Part shown: piece by piece, positions 1 through 5,709 of the stretch | Layout of the letters: each line of letters begins with the position of its first letter | Numbering within the stretch: the stretch's first letter is position 1 | DNA from: Planctomycetota bacterium | GTDB taxonomy: Bacteria > Planctomycetota > Phycisphaerae > Sedimentisphaerales > Anaerobacaceae | Direction of reading: 5' to 3' | NCBI GenBank assembly: GCA_022567055.1 | Contig: JADFHU010000072.1 | Span: forward strand, 1 to 13,031 | Length of the DNA: 13,031 nt | Made by a program: the position numbers and the translations under genes | The notes under the pieces: generated by a model | What the model saw: only the letters and a program-made list of their open reading frames with translations | The model's database searches: none | What the model was told of the DNA's origin: nothing

Positions 1-243
1 GATGAAGTTAGTATACTGGGGCTCTTGCGTCAGGAGCTGCTTGAACGGCTTTTCATCCTCCGGGAGTATTTGGTTTCCTTGCAAGAAGTCCACCGTCAAG
101 ATCTGGGGATTCAGCTTGCCAACTACTGTGAGGTTTACGACGCTTTTCTCGATTTCAAACATATTTCAGTTCCGGGACTCCATTTTGAATTCTGTCAGCG
201 GGCGATACTATCCTCTCGCTCATGCAAGAAATGGCTGGTTTAG
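1..243 (+). CDS. 3' end of an unrecognised protein (partial at left edge)
   Basis: An open frame runs in from the window edge and stops at TAG 241-243, giving 80 residues with no internal stop. It begins DEVSILGLLRQELLERLFIL. The first half is rich in Leu, Glu and Arg in a helix-like pattern (LLRQELLERLFILREYLVSL) and the second half is more mixed (VPGLHFEFCQRAIL). I recognise no family. A TTG at 25 could serve as an internal start, but the frame being open to position 1 makes a truncated C-terminus more likely. A second frame (2-253) is also open, with less protein-like composition. There is no downstream gene on the same strand to suggest an operon. It may be a real gene tail or chance. Confidence 0.3.
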   Translation, partial: DEVSILGLLRQELLERLFILREYLVSLQEVHRQDLGIQLANYCEVYDAFLDFKHISVPGLHFEFCQRAILSSRSCKKWLV

Positions 244-479
244 GATGAGGTAGGCATCCTGGATTTGGCGAGGATTCGACTCCTTGGGCACTTTCTACCT
301 TTGATGTTTGGTGATCTTGATCCACGTGAATAGAACTACCGGATAATTATTCTATTAAGGATCAAGGGGGGCAAATCACCTAGCCTCCTGTCGTGTCGAC
401 GTCTGCAGCCCATCCCAAGCCTTGCTCTACAAAATCTACCGGGTTTTGTGGACTCCAGTCAAACGGAATACGGGTCAGT
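244..479. other. Gene-poor stretch with one small inverted repeat
   Basis: I see no credible coding frame here. The only structure is an 8-bp inverted repeat, CTTGATCC at 316-323 and GGATCAAG at 359-366, with a 35-base gap holding an A/T-rich patch. No T-run follows, so it is not a convincing terminator. Confidence 0.4.
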
Positions 480-882
480 CATGATTTTACATCGACCGAA
501 TCCATACTGGACGTCGGCAAAAATGGCTCCCGGCCGGGAAAAACAGCGTTTTTCGCCGATTAGGGCTTGGTGACCGACCTGCCTGGGCCGCCGCGTCGTC
601 CAGCGAAATAGGGATCTTGCCCCTACGCAGACACCATCCCTCGTGATGTCAATGACAACGTTGGTGTCCACGGTGCCGTTGATGCGAAACTCGCGGCCAT
701 ATGGCTTTCCTGCTGTTTAATTCCCCTGCAATCGCCCGGACCCGCCACGCCGAGAACGGCCCGGGTTCCTCAAGCGCCATCTGCTGAGCCTTCCAGATGA
801 GGAACACTTGCCAGTTGTAGGTTTTTTTGGGTCCGTGGCCCCACCAGGATTTGCATTCTTTGATGAGTTGGGGGGTGGGCAT
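480..882 (-). pseudogene. Decayed, frameshifted hypothetical gene
   Basis: A minus-strand frame starts at ATG 882-880, seven bases after AAGGA, a plausible ribosome binding site. It begins MPTPQLIKECKSWWGHGPKK and reads sensibly through ALEEPGPFSAWRVRAIAGEL. Near 700-720 the sensible reading moves to another frame (YGREFRINGTVDTNVVIDIT). Near 610-620 it appears to move again (GKIPISLDDAAAQAGRSP). Each single frame ends in low-quality sequence or a stop. The simplest reading is one former gene of about 130 codons with two frameshifts. I recognise no family, so no function is given. The alternative is three unrelated chance frames. The good start site argues mildly for a real ancestor. Confidence 0.3.
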
Positions 883-960
883 TGGTTATCCTTTGGTGTT
901 TCGGTCCTCACTTGTCATTCAAAATGTGGCTGGCGGACCCGCACGCTAGGTGGCTTGAGG

Positions 961-983
961 GCCGGGGGCTATAGCCCCCCGGC
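961..983. repeat. GC-rich REP-like palindrome
   Basis: GCCGGGGG (961-968) pairs perfectly with CCCCCGGC (976-983) across the loop CTATAGC. With one extra C ignored, the whole 23 bases is a palindrome centred on CTATAG. It lies between the decayed minus-strand frame and the hairpin region that follows, with no gene next to it. There is no T-run, so it is more like a REP-type intergenic palindrome than an intrinsic terminator. Confidence 0.6.
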
Positions 984-1165
984 TACCCGCTTAGACTGTT
1001 CACTCGCTTTCGTGTTCGTTGTACCAAACCGAAATCATCCAGAGGGAACCGCTGAGGGATCCACCACAGCCGCTTTGCTCAACCCTAACGATCTCGACTC
1101 CTTTGTTGTGTGACAGCTCGATCTTACAGGATATACCTAGCCGGAGGGATGATATCAATAGAAAG

Positions 1166-1302
1166 CCCCCTGCGGAGCGGAGGGAAAGGAGTGATCGGAT
1201 AGCCGCAGGGGACTGAATATCAAATTCGCTCAAGCAAGAAAACGGCCCCTGGGTGCCAGAGGCAGACTTATGCAATCGTTGAGAAAGCACCGTAGGGGCC
1301 GT
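1166..1302. other. Two adjacent long-range hairpins, possible structured RNA
   Basis: Hairpin 1 is CCCCTGCGG (1167-1175) with CCGCAGGGG (1203-1211), a perfect 9-bp stem around a 27-base loop. Hairpin 2 is ACGGCCCCT (1242-1250) with AGGGGCCGT (1294-1302). It continues inward through GGTGC (1252-1256) with GCACC (1287-1291), so about 14 pairs surround a 30-base loop. On the minus strand hairpin 1 is followed by GCTTTCT, weakly terminator-like. A 105-codon minus-strand frame (1000-1317) covers the area but resembles no protein I know. The structures may be an uncharacterised small RNA, a mobile-element remnant or coincidence. Confidence 0.35.
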
Positions 1303-1542
1303 CTGTGAAGAGGTCAAATGCGGTGAATCTCCTCATCATTTCCATCCTCATGGTCCTTTCCTCGGTCGAGCCCTCCTTGATGCTTCGAACTCAACAACTC
1401 AGCTTATCAAGTATTCCTTGGGAATCAAGGGGAAACCCTCTCGCTCAGACGCCCACAGACGCGATCTAAGCGACGAACGCGGAGCCACCCTTCCGGCCCT
1501 CCGCAGGGTACGCCGCTGGCAATATGAGAGAAGGTAAGGGTC
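1303..1542. other. Intergenic leader before the prepilin fragment
   Basis: There is no coding frame of note. Small hairpins occur at CCTTG/CAAGG (1416-1420 and 1426-1430) and GCGGAG/CTCCGC (1479-1484 and 1499-1504). AGAAGG just before position 1543 is a fair ribosome binding site for the prepilin fragment. Confidence 0.4.
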
Positions 1543-2046
1543 ATGAAAGAAACTCTTTTGGCAGGGAGTTTAGATATGGGCCGTACGAGAACAGCCGGGC
1601 AGGGACGCGGATTTACACTGATTGAATTGCTGGTGGTGGTCGCGGTTATCGCCTTGCTGATGGCCGTGTTGCTGCCGGTGTTGGGACGGGTAGGGTATCC
1701 AATGTTGCTTGCCTCCGAATATTGCCATAGGATTCATACCGAATCGATATTCAGGAAGCTTACATATGAGCCGTTCGAATCAAACAAGTTCGAATTATTG
1801 AATAGGACAGCTGTTTTCGCAAATAGAGGAACGGCCAAATACGACCTGAAGGTGGGATGGAGAATCGGTAAGTTATTGTTTTTCTCGTCCTTACTGCAGC
1901 GTCAGCTCTCGGTAAGAGCTTGCATCGAAGGCCAACGTGATCTCGGGGACGAATCCGGCAGGGATGTCGTCCAGTCCGGACCGGTTGAAGTACAGATCCG
2001 AGTTGCCCGAGAGAGTCATCTCTTGGTGGGAGTAGTTGATGATTGA
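1543..2046 (+). pseudogene. Severed prepilin-type N-terminus (type IV pilin/pseudopilin signal)
   Basis: The frame begins at ATG 1543 with AGAAGG upstream. ATG 1576, preceded by AGGGAG, is an alternative start. Residues 22-44 are a class III prepilin signal: RG|FTLIELLVVVAVIALL, with cleavage expected after Gly23, Glu28 (the +5 Glu), and a hydrophobic helix ending LLPVLGR. In PVC-group pseudopilins this helix is normally followed by a charged segment and a large globular domain. Here sequence similarity is lost after about position 1690 and base composition turns A/T-richer. The last ~50 codons are only the antisense of the convergent gene at 1891-3288, an overlap of 156 bases. I read it as an N-terminal prepilin fragment joined to unrelated DNA. 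A short expressed pilin-like peptide cannot be excluded. Confidence 0.65.
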
Positions 2047-3288
2047 CCCATTGATGGTTCCACCCGCATTGCCGGAAAAAGTGATGCCGTTGCCGGCAAT
2101 GGCGCCGGACAAGGTTGAGAAGTTTCCAGTGAAGGAGATCGCAAAACCCGGGGTCATGATAAAGGTCCCGACCTGCTCATGAAGCCCTTCGTATTGACTC
2201 TCGGCCGGCAGTGTGGAAATGGGCAGACTGTCGACGTCCCCTTGAAAAATAAGTTGGTTCGTGCCCGAGTCGTCATTCTCTGAACCGTTTCCCACGATGA
2301 TCCCTGTCATGTCCACGGTGCCCGAGAAAGTGACCACGTTGGGAGTTTCAATGAAAGTCACCCCCTTGAGGGTGATGGATCCCGAGAAATGGGGATTGAG
2401 CCCGGCCGGGATACGGATGTTTTCAAATGTCGCGTCTGCACTTGTATCCGTATTGGCATCGATCACATTGATGGCGTAGGATTCAAACTGAGCGGGATTG
2501 GGTTCAGGAAATTCAGCGAGGGGCACGCCGAATTCCACATGGTTATCAATGGCGTTCTGGCCCGTCTCTCCGCCGATACCCGCCTGTCCACCCTGCAAAT
2601 CAACCATGCCGAGAGGGTTGGCAATCTTGACGTTTCCACCAATCTGTGAGTTGCCCACAATGGACAGGGCCAGAGTTTCATCGAGACTCTCGATGTAGGC
2701 GTTGGATTCGATGGCGATGTTGACGCCGTTCAGTTCGATATTACCGCTGATAGACAAGGGTCCCTTGGTTGCCGCGCCAAAATCAAAGACTGAATTCGCC
2801 TTGGATCCGAACAGGTAGTCCACCTGAATCGTTCGCTGTACCGTGTCATGATATCCCGTGACGGATAGGCGAAGGGAATTGACGTCTACGGCTTGCAGAG
2901 CAGCCGTAAATTGGTCGGAGGATCCTCCTGCCAGAGAAACGGAGGGAATGCTTAGGATTGACCCAGACTGAGTGGCATTCAGGTTGGTTGCATTTGCGTC
3001 GGCCAAAACAGATTGCAGGGAGGTACAGATGGCATTGAACCGCTGGGAATCACTCGTTGTCCCGGAGATGGAGACTTGGCTGAGCCAGTACCGCATGACC
3101 TCAAGTCCAGATTCCGCGGCGTAGCGTGCTCGGTTGGCCACGCGATGGTTCTTTGCGATCTGGATATTCGTCCCAGTGAAGGTAGCCAGAGAGACCGAGA
3201 ATGCTGAAAAAACGACCATGAAAATCATGGCCATGACCAATACGACGCCTTGCCGCCTTCTTCTGGGAAGAAGTTTTTTCGTCCGCAT
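1891..3288 (-). CDS. PilX-like pilus-associated protein with a repetitive beta-rich C-terminus
   Basis: This is a 465-residue protein. Residues 1-12 are strongly basic (RTKKLLPRRRRQ), followed by a hydrophobic helix at about 14-38 and then RYAAESGLEVMRYWL near residue 60. That arrangement is typical of the PilX N-terminal domain of type IV pilus assembly proteins. From about residue 170 onward the protein is acidic, low in Cys and full of [F/L/I]-[S/T]-G-[N/S/T] strand motifs (ISGNIELNG, FSGSITLKG, FSGTVDMTG, ITFSGNAGGTINGSI). These suggest a beta-helix or adhesin-like fold in the periplasm or on the surface. The start follows GGGGGCGGC, a modest ribosome binding site. No pilus machinery gene lies nearby, so it appears to be a stand-alone minor pilin or surface protein. 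The PilX assignment is by pattern, and the C-terminal fold is inferred. Confidence 0.75.
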   Translation of the reverse strand: MRTKKLLPRRRRQGVVLVMAMIFMVVFSAFSVSLATFTGTNIQIAKNHRVANRARYAAESGLEVMRYWLSQVSISGTTSDSQRFNAICTSLQSVLADANATNLNATQSGSILSIPSVSLAGGSSDQFTAALQAVDVNSLRLSVTGYHDTVQRTIQVDYLFGSKANSVFDFGAATKGPLSISGNIELNGVNIAIESNAYIESLDETLALSIVGNSQIGGNVKIANPLGMVDLQGGQAGIGGETGQNAIDNHVEFGVPLAEFPEPNPAQFESYAINVIDANTDTSADATFENIRIPAGLNPHFSGSITLKGVTFIETPNVVTFSGTVDMTGIIVGNGSENDDSGTNQLIFQGDVDSLPISTLPAESQYEGLHEQVGTFIMTPGFAISFTGNFSTLSGAIAGNGITFSGNAGGTINGSIINYSHQEMTLSGNSDLYFNRSGLDDIPAGFVPEITLAFDASSYRELTLQ

Positions 3289-3317
3289 GCCGCCCCCAGC
3301 TCAGAAGTGAATCTTGA

Positions 3318-3461
3318 AGTTATGATTCCTTCTTCTCCAAGACTAACCAAAGTATAGGAATGAACGATGCGCTATCCAAACCAGAGGTCTGGCAACGATT
3401 GCGACGGGAAGAGTTCAGCAGAGTCTGGCCCCAGTGGATGAGAGGGTTTGAGGATTACTGA
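3318..3461 (+). pseudogene. C-terminal prepilin remnant, copy 1
   Basis: A frame opens after TGA 3315-3317 and ends at TGA 3459-3461. Its last residues are VWPQWMRGFEDY, the same ending as the better-preserved remnant at 5053-5238. An ATG at 3360 would give a 33-residue peptide starting MNDALSKPEV, but only AGGA directly against the ATG precedes it. There is no signal sequence or pilin helix. The DNA from 3425 to 3471 matches 5202-5248 at 44 of 47 positions, and the match runs past the stop codon. This indicates a duplicated gene 3' end rather than protein-level selection alone. I read it as the tail of a prepilin gene whose body has been lost. Confidence 0.55.
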
Positions 3462-3499
3462 GGGCTTCGCTCAATCTCGTCTCTGAACATCAACCTCAC

Positions 3500-3540
3500 G
3501 ACCTCACAGGCGCTTCAGGAAGGCCACAGAACAAGCGCCG
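3500..3540. repeat. Dispersed ~41-bp repeat, copy A
   Basis: The copy starts GACCTCACAGG and ends AAGCGCCG. It matches copy B (4131-4171) at 32 of 41 ungapped positions. It sits about 40 bases after the stop of prepilin remnant 1 and just beyond the 3' end of the response regulator at 3563-3979. It is the most diverged of the three copies. Confidence 0.6.
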
Positions 3541-3562
3541 TTCATGGATGCCAACCCGCCAT

Positions 3563-3979
3563 CTAAATTGGTCCCAGTGCTCCCGATAAGACTAGACCCA
3601 GCTTTTTGAGTTCTTCGATGAGCTTTCGTTGCTCGATGGGTTTGATGAGGTAGGCGTCGCACCCTTGCCAAAAGGCCTCTCGGATCTGGTGAGATTTGTC
3701 TATGGCCGAGGTCATGACTATTTTGACGTGATCGTGTTCATTAACGCCATGAGTCTTCTCGAATCTGCGGATGGCCATCAACGCTTCGAGGCCGTCCATA
3801 CGGGGCATCCTGGTATCAAGACAGACCAGGTCGTAAGGACGCCCTTCCTGCAAAGCCGCTTTGAAGGTATCGATAGCCTCGTATCCGTTGACGGCCGCGA
3901 CGCATTCCCCATGCGGCCGAAGACAATCCTGTAAGAATTGCTGACATATGGAATCATCTTCGACGATCAAGGTTTTCAT
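3563..3979 (-). CDS. Single-domain CheY-like response regulator
   Basis: This 138-residue protein is a single receiver domain with no output domain. The acidic pocket is E7-D8-D9. The phospho-acceptor is Asp55 in DLVCLDTRMPRMDG, the conserved Thr is Thr90 in IVMTSA, and the conserved Lys is Lys113 in YLIKPI. It should be phosphorylated by a partner histidine kinase in the cytoplasm and act through protein contact rather than DNA binding. The start is well placed after GAGGGGGCAGGC. No kinase is adjacent, and the next minus-strand gene upstream is a second lone receiver (4299-4685), separated by about 320 bases. DTRMP in place of the common DxxMP is within family variation. Family assignment is secure; the target pathway cannot be read from this window. 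Confidence 0.93.
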   Translation of the reverse strand: MKTLIVEDDSICQQFLQDCLRPHGECVAAVNGYEAIDTFKAALQEGRPYDLVCLDTRMPRMDGLEALMAIRRFEKTHGVNEHDHVKIVMTSAIDKSHQIREAFWQGCDAYLIKPIEQRKLIEELKKLGLVLSGALGPI

Positions 3980-4298
3980 GCCTGCCCCCTCAAATTTCCG
4001 CCTGCTGTCTCGATTGCTCTAAAATGGTGTGCAATCCGCCCACCATATGTCGGCATCTCATATAGATGACTTTAGCAGTATCGCTTCAGAGTGGGATAAA
4101 CGGTAAGTGTAAAGAGCAGTCATCAACTGAGACCTCCCAGGCCGCCCAGGAAGGCCCAAGAATGAGCGCCGGTGAAGAGAATTCGGTTTGAGGGCGCCGA
4201 AGCCCGCCCGGAACAATCTCTAAAAGGCGTGCGGTGGGCGAGGGAGAGAGCGCCGCATCCCTCTAGAGATGAAGCACGATGACCGTCAAGAATAGGGC
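3980..4298. other. Intergenic region between the two response regulators
   Basis: This 319-base gap should hold the promoter of the downstream (3563-3979) response regulator, read leftward. I could not pick a convincing -35/-10 pair. It contains repeat copy B (4131-4171). No coding frame or terminator with a T-run was seen. Confidence 0.45.
4131..4171. repeat. Dispersed ~41-bp repeat, copy B
   Basis: The copy starts GACCTCCCAGGCCGCCCAGG and ends GAGCGCCG. Its first 31 bases match copy C (4950-4980) at 30 positions, and the whole copy matches copy A at 32 of 41. It lies just beyond the 3' end of the response regulator at 4299-4685. Confidence 0.65.
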
Positions 4299-4685
4299 CT
4301 AGTCCAGCGTGGCTGCCGCCCGAAGGGAGCGTTCGATCTCGGCAATCAACTTTGTCATTTCAAAGGGCTTGGCCAGGGTCTGGGTGCCCCCGTATTTGGC
4401 CTCTTGGTGCTTGGAAAACAGAGCCGTCAGGTAGATGATAGGGATACGGTCCGTGGCAGGGTCCTCTTGAAGGGCGCTGGCAACCTCGCCGCCTCCCATG
4501 TCGGGAAGACAGATGTCCAGTAAGATCAGGTCTGGTATCTCGGATTTGGCCTGGCGGATGGCGGATTCCCCGGTGCTAGCCTCCAGCACAGTGAATCCCT
4601 CCGCCTGCAGCCTTTCACTCAGGGCGACCAGGATATCGGCCTCGTCGTCTACCACAAGAATCCTTGCCTTCTTCTCGGTATTCAT
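4299..4685 (-). CDS. Second single-domain response regulator
   Basis: This is a 128-residue receiver-only protein. A longer frame begins at 4721, but the ATG at 4685-4683 (MNTEKKARILVVDDE) follows a clear GAGGAG at seven bases and starts just before the first receiver strand, so I chose it. The acidic pocket is D13-D14-E15. The phospho-acceptor is Asp57 in DLILLDICLPDMGG, with Thr87 in IIYLTA and Lys106 in TLAKPF. No DNA-binding or enzymatic output domain is attached. Like its neighbour at 3563-3979 it must act through partner proteins. The two differ clearly in sequence (LDICLP versus LDTRMP), so they are not a recent duplication. Kinase partner and role are unknown. Confidence 0.93.
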   Translation of the reverse strand: MNTEKKARILVVDDEADILVALSERLQAEGFTVLEASTGESAIRQAKSEIPDLILLDICLPDMGGGEVASALQEDPATDRIPIIYLTALFSKHQEAKYGGTQTLAKPFEMTKLIAEIERSLRAAATLD

Positions 4686-4802
4686 GAATTCGCTCCTCTT
4701 TCGGCAGTTAGCATCCTCCACCTACTCCTCATCGGGCTCTTTCGGAGTTGACTTGAGCAGAGTCCGCCGAGCCCACGACACTCTCCCGAGGGCCGAGCAT
4801 GG

Positions 4803-5108
4803 TTAAGCCAAACGGGTCGAAGGAAAGAAGGGTACTTGCAGAGGAAACCAAGAAGGGTGCCGGACCCGCTGTCTCTCATTCAAGTGACGGCGGTGCAGGT
4901 TGGCACTGATGACATACGTCAGCGTGTCTTTGACCGTGCCTTCTCCCACGACCTCCCAGGCCCCCCAGGAAGGCCCAAGATGTAGCAGAGACACTCCTTG
5001 AGGCTGAGTGTCGAATGGGGGCAGTTTTAGAGGCTCGACCAATCCAAGATAGAGGTTCTCGCGGGGTACTTCAAAGTCTCTCCCTGACGGCGTAAGTAAA
5101 CAGCAGTC
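4803..5108 (-). pseudogene. Composite minus-strand frame with a ParB-like fragment
   Basis: The frame is open from 5108 to a stop at 4803, but the only start near its head is TTG at 5042. Its first part reads RDFEVPRENLYLGLVEPLKL, unrecognised but protein-like. About 4866-4934 reads TYVISANLHRRHLNERQR, which closely resembles the N-L-H-R-R-H-L-x-E-x-Q-R motif of ParB/Spo0J-type nuclease-domain proteins. After that the sequence becomes poor. The segment between them is repeat copy C, so two unrelated protein fragments may be joined across the repeat. A full ParB-like protein would be several times longer. It overlaps the antisense of prepilin remnant 2. I treat it as a gene relic; the ParB link rests on one motif. 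Confidence 0.35.
4950..4981. repeat. Dispersed repeat, copy C (shortened)
   Basis: The first 31 bases match copy B with a single difference, then similarity is lost, so the ~10-base right end seen in A and B (ending AGCGCCG) is missing. It lies inside the composite minus-strand frame and about 70 bases before the open frame of prepilin remnant 2. Confidence 0.65.
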
Positions 5109-5238
5109 CTATGTCCAGAAGGAACTCTGGACCCTCAAGTGGCACAAACAATACGACACGAACGGGCCTTGGACACTGGCCGGCGGTGTGCAACCCGAAG
5201 ACTGGCCGCAGTGGATGAGAGGGTTTAAGGATTACTGA
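5053..5238 (+). pseudogene. C-terminal prepilin remnant, copy 2
   Basis: A frame opens after TAG 5050-5052 and ends at TGA 5236-5238, with no usable start codon at its head. It includes KELWTLKWHKQYDTNGPW and ends GGVQPEDWPQWMRGFKDY. I recognise this as the typical end of PVC-group prepilin-type N-terminal cleavage/methylation proteins (type II secretion/pilin-like), known from family memory and not from a search. The N-terminal signal, helix and most of the globular domain are absent. It shares 44 of 47 bases around its stop with copy 1 (3425-3471). No ribosome binding site or promoter is apparent. It is almost certainly a relic left by deletion or recombination. Confidence 0.6.
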
Positions 5239-5373
5239 GAGCTTCGCTTATGCGCGGGCCCGGCTAGGGTCTGAAGATATGTATGTTGCCTTCGTGCGGC
5301 CCTTGCTGCGATACCAGCGTCGAGCAGCTAAGAAAAAGGGCCGCTCGAGGCCAGGTCGAGTTTTCCGACACAG

Positions 5374-5560
5374 CCTAAGTCGTCGTGCAAAAATAACTCA
5401 CCGGTTTTCCATCTCATCTTCACGCCATCTTCGTCCGTTCCTCAATCGCGAATCCTCAACGTAGAACAGCTACGCTTCCGGTTTCGCTCAATCGATCACG
5501 AACGAATCTGACGCAAATCTCAGCGTAAAACCAATGATTTATTTTCGCACAACTCCTAAG
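5374..5560. mobile_element. MITE-like snap-back element (~180 bp) with flanking CCTAAG
   Basis: CCTAAG occurs at 5374-5379 and 5555-5560. Inside, GTGCAAAAATAACTCACCGG onward (5385-5408) is the inverse complement of 5527-5550 at 20 of 24 positions. The two halves continue to pair imperfectly toward the middle, where CGTAG (5460-5464) and CTACG (5470-5474) flank the loop AACAG. That centre at 5467 coincides with the midpoint of the element. No transposase is encoded, and the 61-codon plus frame at 5279-5464 looks spurious. It is best read as a non-autonomous element mobilised by an IS elsewhere in the genome. The IS family is not assigned, and the exact target duplication (TAAG or CCTAAG) is uncertain. 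Confidence 0.65.
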
Positions 5561-5709
5561 TGTATTTACGGTAGCACTTGATTGAACAGGTCATTAGGAA
5601 ATTGAAACGGGGATTGCAAGAATCCACTGTATTGCGACACGTGCATTTGCAGAGATCCTTTCCTCCTGACGATTGAACTCGAGCCAAAATGAGCACGACC
5701 CAGGCTGCG

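Noticed and set aside
1000..1317. A 105-codon minus-strand protein
   Set aside because: It has no recognisable domain, and the two hairpins within it explain the sequence constraint better.
5279..5464. A 61-residue basic protein (MYVAFVRPLLRYQ...)
   Set aside because: It runs into the MITE-like element, has Arg/Ser-rich composition typical of chance frames, and has no clear ribosome binding site.
5594..5620. ATTGAAAC-containing stretch resembling the end of a CRISPR repeat
   Set aside because: Only one occurrence, with no second copy at spacer distance.
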